A stretch of 64,000 nt of DNA from Dendrophyllia cribrosa (Eukaryota; Cnidaria; Anthozoa; Scleractinia; Dendrophylliidae): positions 3,626,866 through 3,690,865 of the forward strand of contig JAJLRJ010000011.1 of the NCBI GenBank assembly GCA_024195265.1, read 5' to 3'. The first letter of the stretch is position 1; every line of letters begins with the position of its first letter. Shown here piece by piece: positions 40,134 to 48,664 of the stretch. The notes below the pieces were generated by a model. That model saw only the letters and a program-made list of their open reading frames with translations, ran no database searches and was not told where the DNA came from. The translations under genes and the position numbers were made by a program.

Positions 40134-41287
40134 TGGCTCAGTTGAGGTATAGACTGGGGTATGTTTTTTTCAATTGACTTCACTTTTGAGAATAAGAAGG
40201 CTTCCAACACTGCACTGTCATCACCCAAATTGTTTGGAACAGTTTTCACATGGGTGGTTTGTTGGGTGCTTTTCTCTTCAGAGTGTTCTGTTATCTTTTT
40301 TCGAAGGCTTGCCAAGCTGTTATGAAAACGCTCGACTGACGTTTGAATATTGCTCAAAAAGTTTGGTTGCTTTGGCGCCCAAATCTCAGTTGTATCCAGG
40401 AGCTTCCAGGCGAACACAGCCACTGGTTTAGGGCCTTCTGAACCCGCTGAAAACACTTCTTGCATATGGGTGTAACGCAAAAACTCCTCATCTTCGTCCT
40501 GTTTTCTAAACGACATCCTTACAGCTCCATAACAACACCATATGTCCTTCTCAGCAATGGAAGACATAATTCTCTCAAATAATTGTTTTGATTTGAGTGA
40601 ACCGACATCGATGATTGCCTTTTGATTTCTTGTTATCGTCCGTTTGCTAAATAAATAACAAACTCCCCACGCAAGTGTTGTGTCGCCATTCGTTTTGAAC
40701 TTGTTTCCTCCGTTTAGAAACTGGTTGTGTGCCAGACTTGGTTCAAGCTGGTTTAAAGAGCACAATCTGAAATACCCGTCAACAAACAAGCCTTTGGAGA
40801 CCATGTCGCCACTCAAAGCAAGCCCTGTTTGTATCTGATCGCTATAATAGCCAGGAATTCTGTTCATGGCTATTTTCCGCTTGAACGGACATTTAAACTC
40901 TAACAAGCTTAAGCCGTTATCTTTGTCTAGAAAATATCCGTCTGGGCTGCAAGTGACCTTTCGATAAAGTGGATGATCTCTTGCTAGATTAAGAGATATG
41001 CTGTGGCCAAAAACGGAAACAGAATGTTTTTGCTCAAAATACTTGCGTATAATCGGCTCGAACAGATTGCCCCAGGTACAAGCCGCATTGTTGAGCGTAT
41101 GTGTTGGCTGTATTTTCTTCATGAGCAAACTTTGCCGTGATTCAAACGGCGAAGTGCCTGTCAAGGCAGAGATCTCTGATGCCCCGATGGAGTTTTGTCT
41201 GGCTCTCACGCAGTCGGCGCTCTTTTGTTTCAGACCAGTGTTCCTCGATTTGAGAAAGTTCATGAACGCTTGTGTTGTCGTCATCAT
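40082..41287 (-). CDS. YqaJ/lambda-exonuclease-like PD-(D/E)xK nuclease (element C)
   Basis: A 401-aa nuclease of the kind used with recombinases to resect DNA ends. Motifs are SIGASEISALTGTSPFESR (about 33-51), WGNLFEP with the conserved Glu (~72), TCSPDGYF with Asp (~115), LLEFKCPFKR with Glu-x-Lys (~128) and YYSDQIQTGLALSG (~146). This is the full catalytic set of the fold. Related enzymes are the alkaline nucleases of large DNA viruses. The C-terminal ~180 residues are not assigned. The start overlaps the upstream zinc-finger stop by 4 bp, yet the gene also has its own CCAATTGAAAAAAC box (41306-41324). It is intact. Confidence 0.85.
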   Translation of the reverse strand: MMTTTQAFMNFLKSRNTGLKQKSADCVRARQNSIGASEISALTGTSPFESRQSLLMKKIQPTHTLNNAACTWGNLFEPIIRKYFEQKHSVSVFGHSISLNLARDHPLYRKVTCSPDGYFLDKDNGLSLLEFKCPFKRKIAMNRIPGYYSDQIQTGLALSGDMVSKGLFVDGYFRLCSLNQLEPSLAHNQFLNGGNKFKTNGDTTLAWGVCYLFSKRTITRNQKAIIDVGSLKSKQLFERIMSSIAEKDIWCCYGAVRMSFRKQDEDEEFLRYTHMQEVFSAGSEGPKPVAVFAWKLLDTTEIWAPKQPNFLSNIQTSVERFHNSLASLRKKITEHSEEKSTQQTTHVKTVPNNLGDDSAVLEAFLFSKVKSIEKNIPQSIPQLSQWSNCLLVNPVGIIWQT

Positions 41288-41850
41288 TGGTATATGAAGG
41301 GTGAATGTTTTTTCAATTGGTGATAACCGCTCAACTCAGTTTGAAAAGCTGCGAGTGATGTCTTGCCTTCGATGAAATCCGAAACAAAGCTAGAATCTCG
41401 GATCCTGGGTAAGGGGTCGAGAGCCTCCAGGCTTAGCTCTTCAAGACATTGTTGCTCTTGAGCGTCAAGCCATGCATTCAGTTCATGCTGTCTGACATAT
41501 GACTCGGCAAAAACATCTCGAACAACCTCACGCTGTATAAAAACTCGAGGGTTTCTTTTCGTGGGAGGGCAACCATTTCTTAAGTGTCTGGCAACCGTTT
41601 GTCTACACAATCTTCGATTGCAGCCGAGACAAAGCTCTTTCGGGCGTGGTTCTGTTCGCAGATTCTTGCAAGCGTATTTTTGATGCTCAACAAGAAAATG
41701 GCCTTGGGTGAAGTTTAAACCACAATGTCTGCAAGGGTTGTATTCGAACGTCCCTTTGTTCTTTGCATATAAGTCATCACCTTCTTTCAACTCAATCCCA
41801 CGCATTTTCAAAAACGCAACGGCAGTCATTGGTTCGTTGGCGAGGGGCAT
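41284..41850 (-). CDS. 188-aa two-finger C2H2 protein (element C)
   Basis: The start at 41850 (MPLANEP) is preferred over an upstream Met at 41886 because CCATATAAA lies between. Fingers are CRHCGLNFTQGHFLVEHQKY...C (about 40-62) and CLGCNRRLCRQTVARHLRNG...C (about 75-96). The C-terminal part is acidic and helical. Its promoter, ATCACCAATTGAAGAAAC plus CCATATAAA, lies inside the right terminal repeat, so this is likely the first transcribed gene from that end. It may regulate or bind the termini; this is inferred from position. Confidence 0.65.
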   Translation of the reverse strand: MPLANEPMTAVAFLKMRGIELKEGDDLYAKNKGTFEYNPCRHCGLNFTQGHFLVEHQKYACKNLRTEPRPKELCLGCNRRLCRQTVARHLRNGCPPTKRNPRVFIQREVVRDVFAESYVRQHELNAWLDAQEQQCLEELSLEALDPLPRIRDSSFVSDFIEGKTSLAAFQTELSGYHQLKKHSPFIYQ

Positions 41851-41871
41851 TGTCACGTTTATATGGAGGGT

Positions 41872-42101
41872 ATGTTGTTTCTTCAATTGGTGATGCCTCG
41901 CTTGCCGTTGCGGTCGGGCTCGGGAAAAAACGCATTTGACTCCCTCTTACGGGTGTTTGAGGACGGGAATCTCGAGTAGTTGGTAGAGCGCTCCTCTCAA
42001 ATACCATTTTTTGAGTCCATAAATAAGCTGTCCGAGCGGAGTGAGGACAGCTTATTTATGGACTCAAAAAATGGTATTCGAGAAGCGCTCTACCAACTAC
42101 T
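41872..42101. repeat. Right terminal inverted repeat of element C
   Basis: The inverted counterpart of 24402-24605, about 230 bp and more complete than the left copy. It carries the promoter of the 41284-41850 gene at its inner edge and the full palindrome at its outer edge. Identity in the shared part is near-complete (for example GGCAAGCG against GGCAGGCG), implying recent insertion or ongoing homogenisation. Confidence 0.9.
41975..42101. repeat. Right terminal palindrome of element C
   Basis: Arms of 59 and 57 bp (41975-42033 and 42045-42101) enclose an 11-nt loop (GAGCGGAGTGA). Both arm ends carry AGTAGTTGGTAGAGCGCT and its complement. This is the full-length form of the terminal hairpin; the left end of the element has only the inner part. 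Confidence 0.9.
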
Positions 42102-42106
42102 GTTTC
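42102..42106. repeat. Right target-site duplication of element C (GTTTC)
   Basis: A second copy of the 5-bp repeat at 24397-24401. Confidence 0.8.
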
Positions 42107-42596
42107 TGATGTTTATAATGGCTTGTTTGGCTTTGAGCTTTGGAGGAAGAGGAATATACGAGCCGCCTCTTATTGGCACATTTCTCGCAACATCGAGATA
42201 AACGGTCAAAACCCCGTTAACAACCCATTCTGAGCCGTTTTCTACCCAACGAGCGATTAACTCTCTTTTTCTATTTATTTCGGCATTAAGTTTGTTCATG
42301 ATCGATCCTTAATCAAAGGTGTTAATGAGTATTGCCACGTCCTGTCTTAAGAAGGAGTCAGTATATTCTACACCTTTATTAGTATCTTTTTTAAGTCTAA
42401 CCATCATAGTGTAACTAAGCTTTATTGGGCCTAAACGATCAACTTCTAATCCAATTACTCTAAGAAGCTCAGTCTCGATTAATGTGTGAAATATAACTAA
42501 ATCCTTCACGTGGTAGTTAGCGGGAGGATTCATCTTATAACTGTGCAGCCAGTTTCGAAAACCGCGATTCTGTTGTACAAGAGTGAGGTTATCCAT
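42102..42596 (-). pseudogene. Element B DNA polymerase B, N-terminal part
   Basis: The N-terminal ~165 codons of the polymerase whose remainder is at 21198-24401. It starts at 42596 (MDNLTLVQQN) and includes FRNWLHSYKMNPPANYHVKD, matching element A's WLHGYKMNVPDDY region. LPPKLKAKQAIINIRN lies immediately before the element C terminus. An in-frame TAA occurs at 42309-42311. The gene was probably already or is now dead from both point lesions and the 17.7-kb insertion. Confidence 0.85.
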
Positions 42597-42599
42597 AGT

Positions 42600-42640
42600 G
42601 GATTATATACATAGGGTATAGATTTCTTCAATTGGTGATA
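42600..42640 (-). promoter_or_regulatory. CCAATTGAAGAAA + TATATA promoter of element B polymerase
   Basis: On the minus strand this reads TATCACCAATTGAAGAAATC (42621-42640), then TATACCC and GTATATAATC before the ATG at 42596. The box is identical over its core to the element C polymerase promoter although the polymerases differ. Confidence 0.6.
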
Positions 42641-42677
42641 CCCCACCCGTAAAGTCTTCCAGGAAGGCTCCGATAGT

Positions 42678-42884
42678 AGTAGGGACGATACCCGCCACGT
42701 TACCACCTTTCCGGGAATTTAGCGCCCGCATTTTTCCTGGAAAAATTCCACCCCTCCCCCCACGGACCGACTGCAAGGAGGTTCGTGGGGATAGGCTCCG
42801 TGGGGGGAGGGGTGGAACTTTTCCAGGAAAAATGCGGGCGCTAAATTCCCGGAAAGGTGGTACCATGCGGGTATCGTCCCTACT
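42678..42884. repeat. Terminal palindrome of element B
   Basis: Arms of about 85-90 bp (from 42678 and back from 42884) contain AGTAGGGACGATACCCGC, ACCACCTTTCCGGGAATTTA and CCACCCCTCCCCCCACGGA. They enclose a ~30-nt loop around 42775-42805. Small indels distinguish the arms. The outer end reads 5'-AGTAGGGAC; adjacent AGTAGT/AATAGT bases leave the last nucleotide uncertain by three positions. Confidence 0.85.
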
Positions 42885-43284
42885 ATTAGCGACTGTTTTG
42901 TTAATGCCATGATATATATGATTTCTACAGGCAAGACCATGGTTTCGGTTCTCCACGTGAACCTCACCTCACCGGGTTTATTCTTGCTAGATACAAGTGC
43001 CCATTTTATGTGAGAATGGAAGACTATTCTGCTTGGCATACGTTGTCTGACGTCTATTTATACCCTTCGAGCGGATCTCGGCACTCGTTGTCGGCACTTC
43101 GTGCACTTCGTGCCTTTGCGCCCTTAGTAATTTGGCACGCGGTACATATTTTGTGTAACGCAATCAGTCAAACTTTCAAGACGGCGACGATTCGAAGAAA
43201 ATGGCGTCTTGTACGATCAAATAAAGCTCCTCTGGACCCTGTCTCTATACATCAAGAATGAACTACATTTTGTACTGAAATAGA

Positions 43285-43483
43285 AACTGACCATTGTCAC
43301 CCACTTGTGATCGATGTGATTGATTTCCTGACCAACTTGTATGAGAAGGGTTTCTTATACAGTGGGATTAATACTGCTCATAGTGCCCTTTCTACTTATG
43401 TTGTATTAGACGATGGCTTTTCAGTGGGCCAGAATGATTTGATCTCCAGGTTATTGAAAGGAGCTAACGTGCTTATGCCTTAG
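43285..43483 (+). pseudogene. DIRS-type tyrosine recombinase N-terminal fragment
   Basis: One plus-strand frame reads VIDFLTNLYEKGFLYSGINT followed by an ALSTYV segment and VGQNDLISRLLKGA. This resembles the core-binding (SAM-like) region of the tyrosine recombinases of DIRS/Ngaro retroelements. The catalytic Arg-His-Arg-Tyr domain is not visible. It is a short remnant in host DNA next to the right end of element B. Confidence 0.5.
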
Positions 43484-44785
43484 CTAATATTCATCTTTGA
43501 ACATGACAGGTGAATTCTAAATTGTGAACCAGCCCCTGATAACTGAAACATTGTGAAACTGAGCGTGTTTGTTTTGAAAACAATAAAAACGCAAACAATG
43601 AAACGTCACACATATTTATCGATTATATGGTTAAAGGTTAAGGGAAATTTGTTTTGGTGTTAAAAATATATGCAATAAGAATTACATAATCTTGGGACAC
43701 TTGAAAATGTTGTTGACTCGCTTTTTGCTTGTACTCTTGTGAGTATTTTTCATGGTGATCAATTAAGGATGCTTTCTCCTGATCAGTTGATATTTCGTAG
43801 TTGATATTTCGTAGAAATTCTAGTTTAAACCTGTATTTCACTAAGCAACCTTGCGATCATTGAAGTATTTACACACCTTGATAATAATCGATAGGACTTA
43901 TGCCAATAGGTGTCGAGTCAAAATAATGAAATAGAACTCAGGTCCAGTTTTTCTAAGCGCTCTTCCTGGAAATACTATCCTATTTTTCAGTTAAACTATA
44001 TCGATTAAGGTAACTTTTTCGGACATTACGTTGAAGCTATTTAATTTCTTTTGGATTATTATGCCACCTTCACACAAAAGAGGTAAAATATGATTTTCAT
44101 AATAAAGGAACTATTGTCAATAAAGATCGCTCAAAGGTCACTCAGTGCAACACAGGTTTACTAGTGACACGTATTACTTTAATGACATGGAAAAGGCTGG
44201 ACTAAACTTAGCCAATCAGGTATGATGAAGAAGCTTGTCACCTTCAGTTTTTCTACGTTGTGTAACAAATTTCAAATGTAATTTTCACCTCTATCTGCTC
44301 CACAATTATGTAAACCTTACGATAAATATTTACCTTATAATTTTTATATTTCTCTAGTAGTTTTGTTTTGGCTGAACAGTTCCTAAATGTTAGTGAAAAT
44401 TGAAAGAAAAGTCAGCTTCGACACTAACAAACATATCGAAGGAACATATGGTAATGATTTGTCTTGACCAATCATAGTGAGGCTTACGTTGGCCTACATT
44501 ACCTCTTGATCTGTTTTTGACATTGATTGATAGCTAATTCTCGGCCAAGATAAAAGCTAAGTGAGTAACATTCTAAGCTGAACACTGTGAAGTAACTGAA
44601 CTGTAAAGAACTGTGGAAGTCTAATCAAGAGTAAAAACCAGAGCAACAACTGAAGTCTGCTTTACTGAGTCCCGAACAATTGAGTGTAGAATAAGTTGCT
44701 AGTCTCCGACAAAGCTTATTCTACAGTTTTTAAATATTTATCGCCTCTCCAGGAATGGGCTCCCTGACTCAGCTCTTTACTAAAT
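43484..44785. other. AT-rich host DNA, no feature recognised
   Basis: No convincing open frame or repeat boundary. The short minus-strand frame at 43638-43841 has no motif. Confidence 0.5.
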
Positions 44786-44789
44786 CCAA

Positions 44790-45023
44790 TTAAACTGCTT
44801 CATCTGCCTCATCTTCATCATCATCCAATTCAACAACTTCATTTGCCTCTTGAGCCTCATCATCCGATTGGACGACTTCTTCTGCCTCTTGAGCCTCATC
44901 ATCCGATTCAACAACAATATTTAGTCCCCTACGGCTACGTTGCACAAGACTATATCCTATTATGGAACGCATGAAGCAAAACACAACCTTGAAAGCAGAA
45001 TTACACGCTTGTTGTAAAAACAA
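44790..45023 (-). CDS. Possible short acidic-repeat protein or exon
   Basis: A 77-codon frame ends in a tandem acidic repeat: VVESDDEAQEAEEVVQSDDE, then EAQEANEVVELDDDEDEADE. It could be a terminal exon of an unknown host gene, or merely a GA/TC-rich minisatellite read as protein. No splice sites or neighbours support a gene. Confidence 0.25.
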   Translation of the reverse strand: MFLQQACNSAFKVVFCFMRSIIGYSLVQRSRRGLNIVVESDDEAQEAEEVVQSDDEAQEANEVVELDDDEDEADEAV

Positions 45024-46302
45024 TACGCAGTGTATCTCGAATTCATTGAGACAAGCACGACCTCCTCTCTACAACACTAAAAGAGCTGTTCTTTGTGTCA
45101 GAAAATATCTTACATGCTCAGAAAAAAGCCTCAGTAAGAAACACAACCTAACGTCGGATTGAAACTACACCAATGTTATTGGATCAATTAAACGAGCCAA
45201 TGAGAAAACGGAACATTCGATCCTCCCCAAGAGTACGAAAGTCTCCGCGAGACATTCACTTATGGGAGCAACTGATGAGGTTCACCTTAGAACCGAAACT
45301 CGAGTCTTGCTTAAGAAAGAATGCATTAAGTAATCCCAAACATCCGTGAGAATTTCAGAACAGATCACCATATCTGTACAAGGCATGTTGGCCCATGTTG
45401 GATGCAAGAAAGACTGATGAAACAACGGAGGTTCTTCTGGCCCAAAGAAACACCACTCAAAAACAGAATAAAACAAGGAGCTAAAACATATAAACTACAA
45501 GAAGTCTTCATTCCAAAAGAGACACGGCAGGTTCAGACTTGGATCTTAGACGCTTACATCCGTGATAAAAATCCACTTTCTTGCAAGTCTAGCACATCGC
45601 AGACTTAGACACTAAATCACGGGCTGAGAGATTGACTGATCCTAGCATTTACAAAAACTGCAGCCGATCACTATTTATCTTGCAACAAAAGTTAGCCAAA
45701 GAAGCCATAACAGATGCCAAGAGAGCTAGCATAACGAAGGCATAGAGAAACAATAATCATGGCTATGTACAGCATGAAAACCTGTCATCAACGAGATTTA
45801 TATCCCAAAGATCAAAGAATCAAAGAGTCATACAATACATATAGAGCATACAAAATAAATAGATAATAGTGACCTGACACAATTTTATTTTGTTGATCTA
45901 AAGGTACAAATATCTCGTAAACTTTCGCTTGGGATATTCTATTAAAAGGCTTCTTTATACCATGATTTTGCTACTAGGGGGAGTCGTGTTTGGCCTGTCA
46001 CTTTTATGATACTATCAAGAGACACTTTTACTGAAAGACTGCGCCATGACGGCTTCATTATATATTGCAAGTACATCATAGTTAGAAATATAGACTGCGA
46101 GCAGTCTCTTATTTTTCTTTAAATCAGTCGAGCGCGATCAATCCGAGAATGGCGTGACATGAGCGCAATCGATCCGAGAATGGCGTGACATACGAGCGCT
46201 GCGACCCGCGAGGGGATCGGTTAAATTTCACCGTGTTTATCCCAAAATCATCCGACCCACCCTTCCCACCCCCAGGCGATAAATAATGACCGGTCCCCTA
46301 TT
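45024..46302. other. Host DNA with a small tandem duplication
   Basis: About 46136-46200 holds two copies of a ~33-bp unit containing GATCCGAGAATGGCGTGACAT. The rest shows no recognisable feature. Confidence 0.5.
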
Positions 46303-46382
46303 TGTTTTTATTTTGTAACTCACAGTATGCTCACTTAACTTTCTTACCGAGCTCTATACTACATCGATCTATACTACTGCAG

Positions 46383-46418
<36 letters not shown>

Positions 46419-46591
46419 AGTGGTAAAAAATATAGTATTATTCGGGCAAAACTGGTCGACTATTCGGGCACCACAGTCACAGAAAAAAAAATACTGAATT
46501 ATTTTGCGATTCAATGTCTTAAATTAATTGTTTTTATTTCGTAACTCACATTACTCACTTAACTTTCTAACCGAGCTCTATACTACATCGA
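46303..46591. repeat. Direct repeats flanking a 36-C tract
   Basis: A ~65-bp segment (46310-46372) containing CTTACCGAGCTCTATACTAC followed by ATCGATC recurs directly at about 46528-46593. Between them are a 36-C run (46383-46418) and an AT-rich spacer. Confidence 0.75.
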
Positions 46592-46647
46592 TCATGTCAT
46601 TGATGTGATAGCTCCATAAGATGCTAACCGCGTGAGCAGACATTTAA

Positions 46648-47038
46648 GGCCCCATTTACATAGAAAGGGGAACATGTTTTCAACATGCGCAACATGTTTT
46701 CTACTTTCATGAGTTTACATGCGAAGGGTTGCATTTGGCCCTAGCTCGCGCTATGATCATCCTAGCGCTAGGTTTATCCTATCTGAAAGGTAGGATGATC
46801 CTAGCGCTAGGATCATCCGAGCTCCATGCAAACGGCCTCGGGAGCCCCAAGGTTATCTTTCGCTTTTGTTATTGTCGCCCACCGTCTTGCTTTGCAACCG
46901 CGTCGAACTCAAAGGTACTGGGGCCATCCTGCCGAATTTTTCACGTAAACTCACTGGATGCTGCTCCAGGATGCCGTATTTACGCATGTGAACCAAATGA
47001 ACCTTCTAGGATCATCCTGTTTCCATGTAAATAGGGCC
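46648..47038. mobile_element. ~390-bp MITE with GGCCCCATTTACAT termini
   Basis: GGCCCCATTTACATAGAAAG at the left end is mirrored at the right by CCATGTAAATAGGGCC. The interior has nested inverted words such as ATCCTAGCGCTAGG. It is non-coding and possibly hAT-like. No clear target duplication was seen. Confidence 0.65.
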
Positions 47039-47802
47039 ATAGAACGACAAATTTGCGTTGTGGTCCACCAATGGTGGGAATGATATTGTAGACCGCGCAG
47101 GGACTGAAATTAAGTATAACATTTGGCGACAATCTTGCTTTTTAGGACAGTATCCGTGGTTGGTATCTGGTCGTTCAAATTATGTCTTCGTCGAAGTCTC
47201 GCAAAATATATATTATCGGTACCGTGTGAAGTGCGAAGAATGCGAGATGTAGAAGCTCATTCTTGCATCGTTCACAGCGGTAGAAAAGTAAAATGTCAGC
47301 GAGTGCTAGAATCATCATCATGACAAATAAACATGACGTCACGAGTTTCATTGGGGCAAATTAAGTTCAGCCCCCCGACGACATTTTTCCCGTACGCTGA
47401 TGCCGCCACTTGAAAAAGATTGAATTTCAAAAATCGCTTTCGGGCCCAAAAGGTCTTCGGGAGTTTCGAGAAACGCACGCCAGCCCGAAAAATCACCTTG
47501 GATTTTTACAGAATCCAAGCGTAAAGGACCTCTTCTAGGAATTAAACGAACCAAAACAGAATCTTGAAGAAAGGCCCTATTGTTTGGAATTGTCTTGATA
47601 CAGAACTGCGTCAAGGCGCGAAGAAAACCTCGAGAATTTTAAAGCAGCGCTTAAACGTAATAAGGACCAATTAAGAAAGGTGACTTTCTTTAAAGGAACT
47701 ATTACAAATTATAATAAAGATGTAAAGAATTTTATTTATTATTAATTATTGTATTTTTTATTATTAATTGTTGTATTAGTTAGGTAGGTCCACATCAGTG
47801 CA

Positions 47803-47887
47803 TGTATGCATGTATGTATGTATGTATGTATGTATGTATGCGTGTATGTATGTATGTATGTATGTATGCGTGTATGTATGTATGTAT
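47803..47887 (+). repeat. (GTAT)n microsatellite
   Basis: About 85 bp of GTAT repeats with two GCGT interruptions. The flanks 47039-47802 and 47888-48161 show no recognised feature. Confidence 0.9.
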
Positions 47888-48161
47888 TGTGTATTTTATT
47901 GCTTAGCTTTCGAGATCAACAAAAACCGAATCTTTATTGATAAACATTCTGCACACAACACAGCTTTTCGAGGCCGAAATTAAAGATTTCGGGACTTTCG
48001 AGAAACGCACGCTGGGTCTCTGTGCTTACTAATGCCTTGATTAATGCGCTAATGTATTTCAAACAGTGAAAGATGAATATCAGTCCAGTTTGATATCGAA
48101 ACTTTAATTTATTTCTGCAAACACAAAGTTTGTCTACAACGACGTAAGTCCGTTTGTTTAT

Positions 48162-48536
48162 GGCCCTGTCACACTATTGCGTATGGTACTGGCGTATGCC
48201 AGCGTATGAAAAATATCACTCATACGCTGGTATACGCTGTCATACGCTAGGGGTACGTTAGGCATAGGTTGTATACGTTTGAAGCACGGTCGCATACGGT
48301 GGCATACGCTGGCATACGGCGAGGCAGAAAAAAAATTTTAAGCATGCTTAAAAATTTTGTGCGTATTGGGACGTATGGTTTATACGCTAAGCATATGCTG
48401 AATACGCGAGAGTTACGCTAGAGGTACGTTACTCATAGGTCAAGTACGCTGGTCATTTTGTGCGTATGAAAATTATTTTATGAATTTTCATACGCAACTC
48501 ATACGTTTCTCTCATACGCAATAGTGTGACAGGGCC
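48162..48536. mobile_element. 375-bp MITE rich in CATACGCT repeats
   Basis: The termini GGCCCTGTCACACTATTGCG and its perfect complement at 48513-48536 continue inward with TATG/CATA. The interior is a mosaic of CATACGCT, GTATACGCT and GTACGTTA words in both orientations. This palindromic, word-repetitive interior is unusual for a MITE. It is non-coding. Confidence 0.85.
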
Positions 48537-48664
48537 TTTAGCTAGAGCAATCAAAAAAAAATTATCTCATGAATCATGATCTCGGTTTACAGTAGGTACT
48601 TAAATGTTGAAAGATCAAAAGAAAATTTTCTCCGGGACTCAACAGACGACAACTATTTGTCTTT

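Larger units (their letters stand above)
24402..42101. mobile_element. Element C: complete 17.7-kb Polinton-like/adintovirus-like element
   Basis: C is bounded by inverted repeats starting 5'-AGTAGTTGG and by a GTTTC duplication. Polymerase and integrase converge at the left. A long minus-strand virion block (29.4-34.3 kb) contains membrane proteins, ATPase and major capsid. The centre-right holds a coiled-coil protein, a large virion-type protein, the penton-like protein and others. The right end holds nuclease and zinc-finger genes. Genes are tightly packed, with gaps usually under 60 bp, and almost every start has its own TATATA box. Five genes are broken, so this copy is not expected to be mobile or to form particles. 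Confidence 0.92.
19510..42884. mobile_element. Element B: left-truncated Polinton-like element interrupted by element C
   Basis: B consists of 19510-24401 and 42107-42884, about 5.7 kb once the nested element C is set aside. It begins just upstream of the small MSDN gene and carries the 144-aa membrane protein, the integrase and a convergent polymerase, then a palindromic right end. All capsid, ATPase and exonuclease genes found in C are missing, so the left two-thirds has been lost. Its polymerase is the element-A type, not the element-C type. Confidence 0.85.

Noticed and set aside
44790..45023. Acidic-repeat frame as a confident host gene
   Set aside because: Only repeat-derived acidity supports it; kept as a low-confidence feature only.
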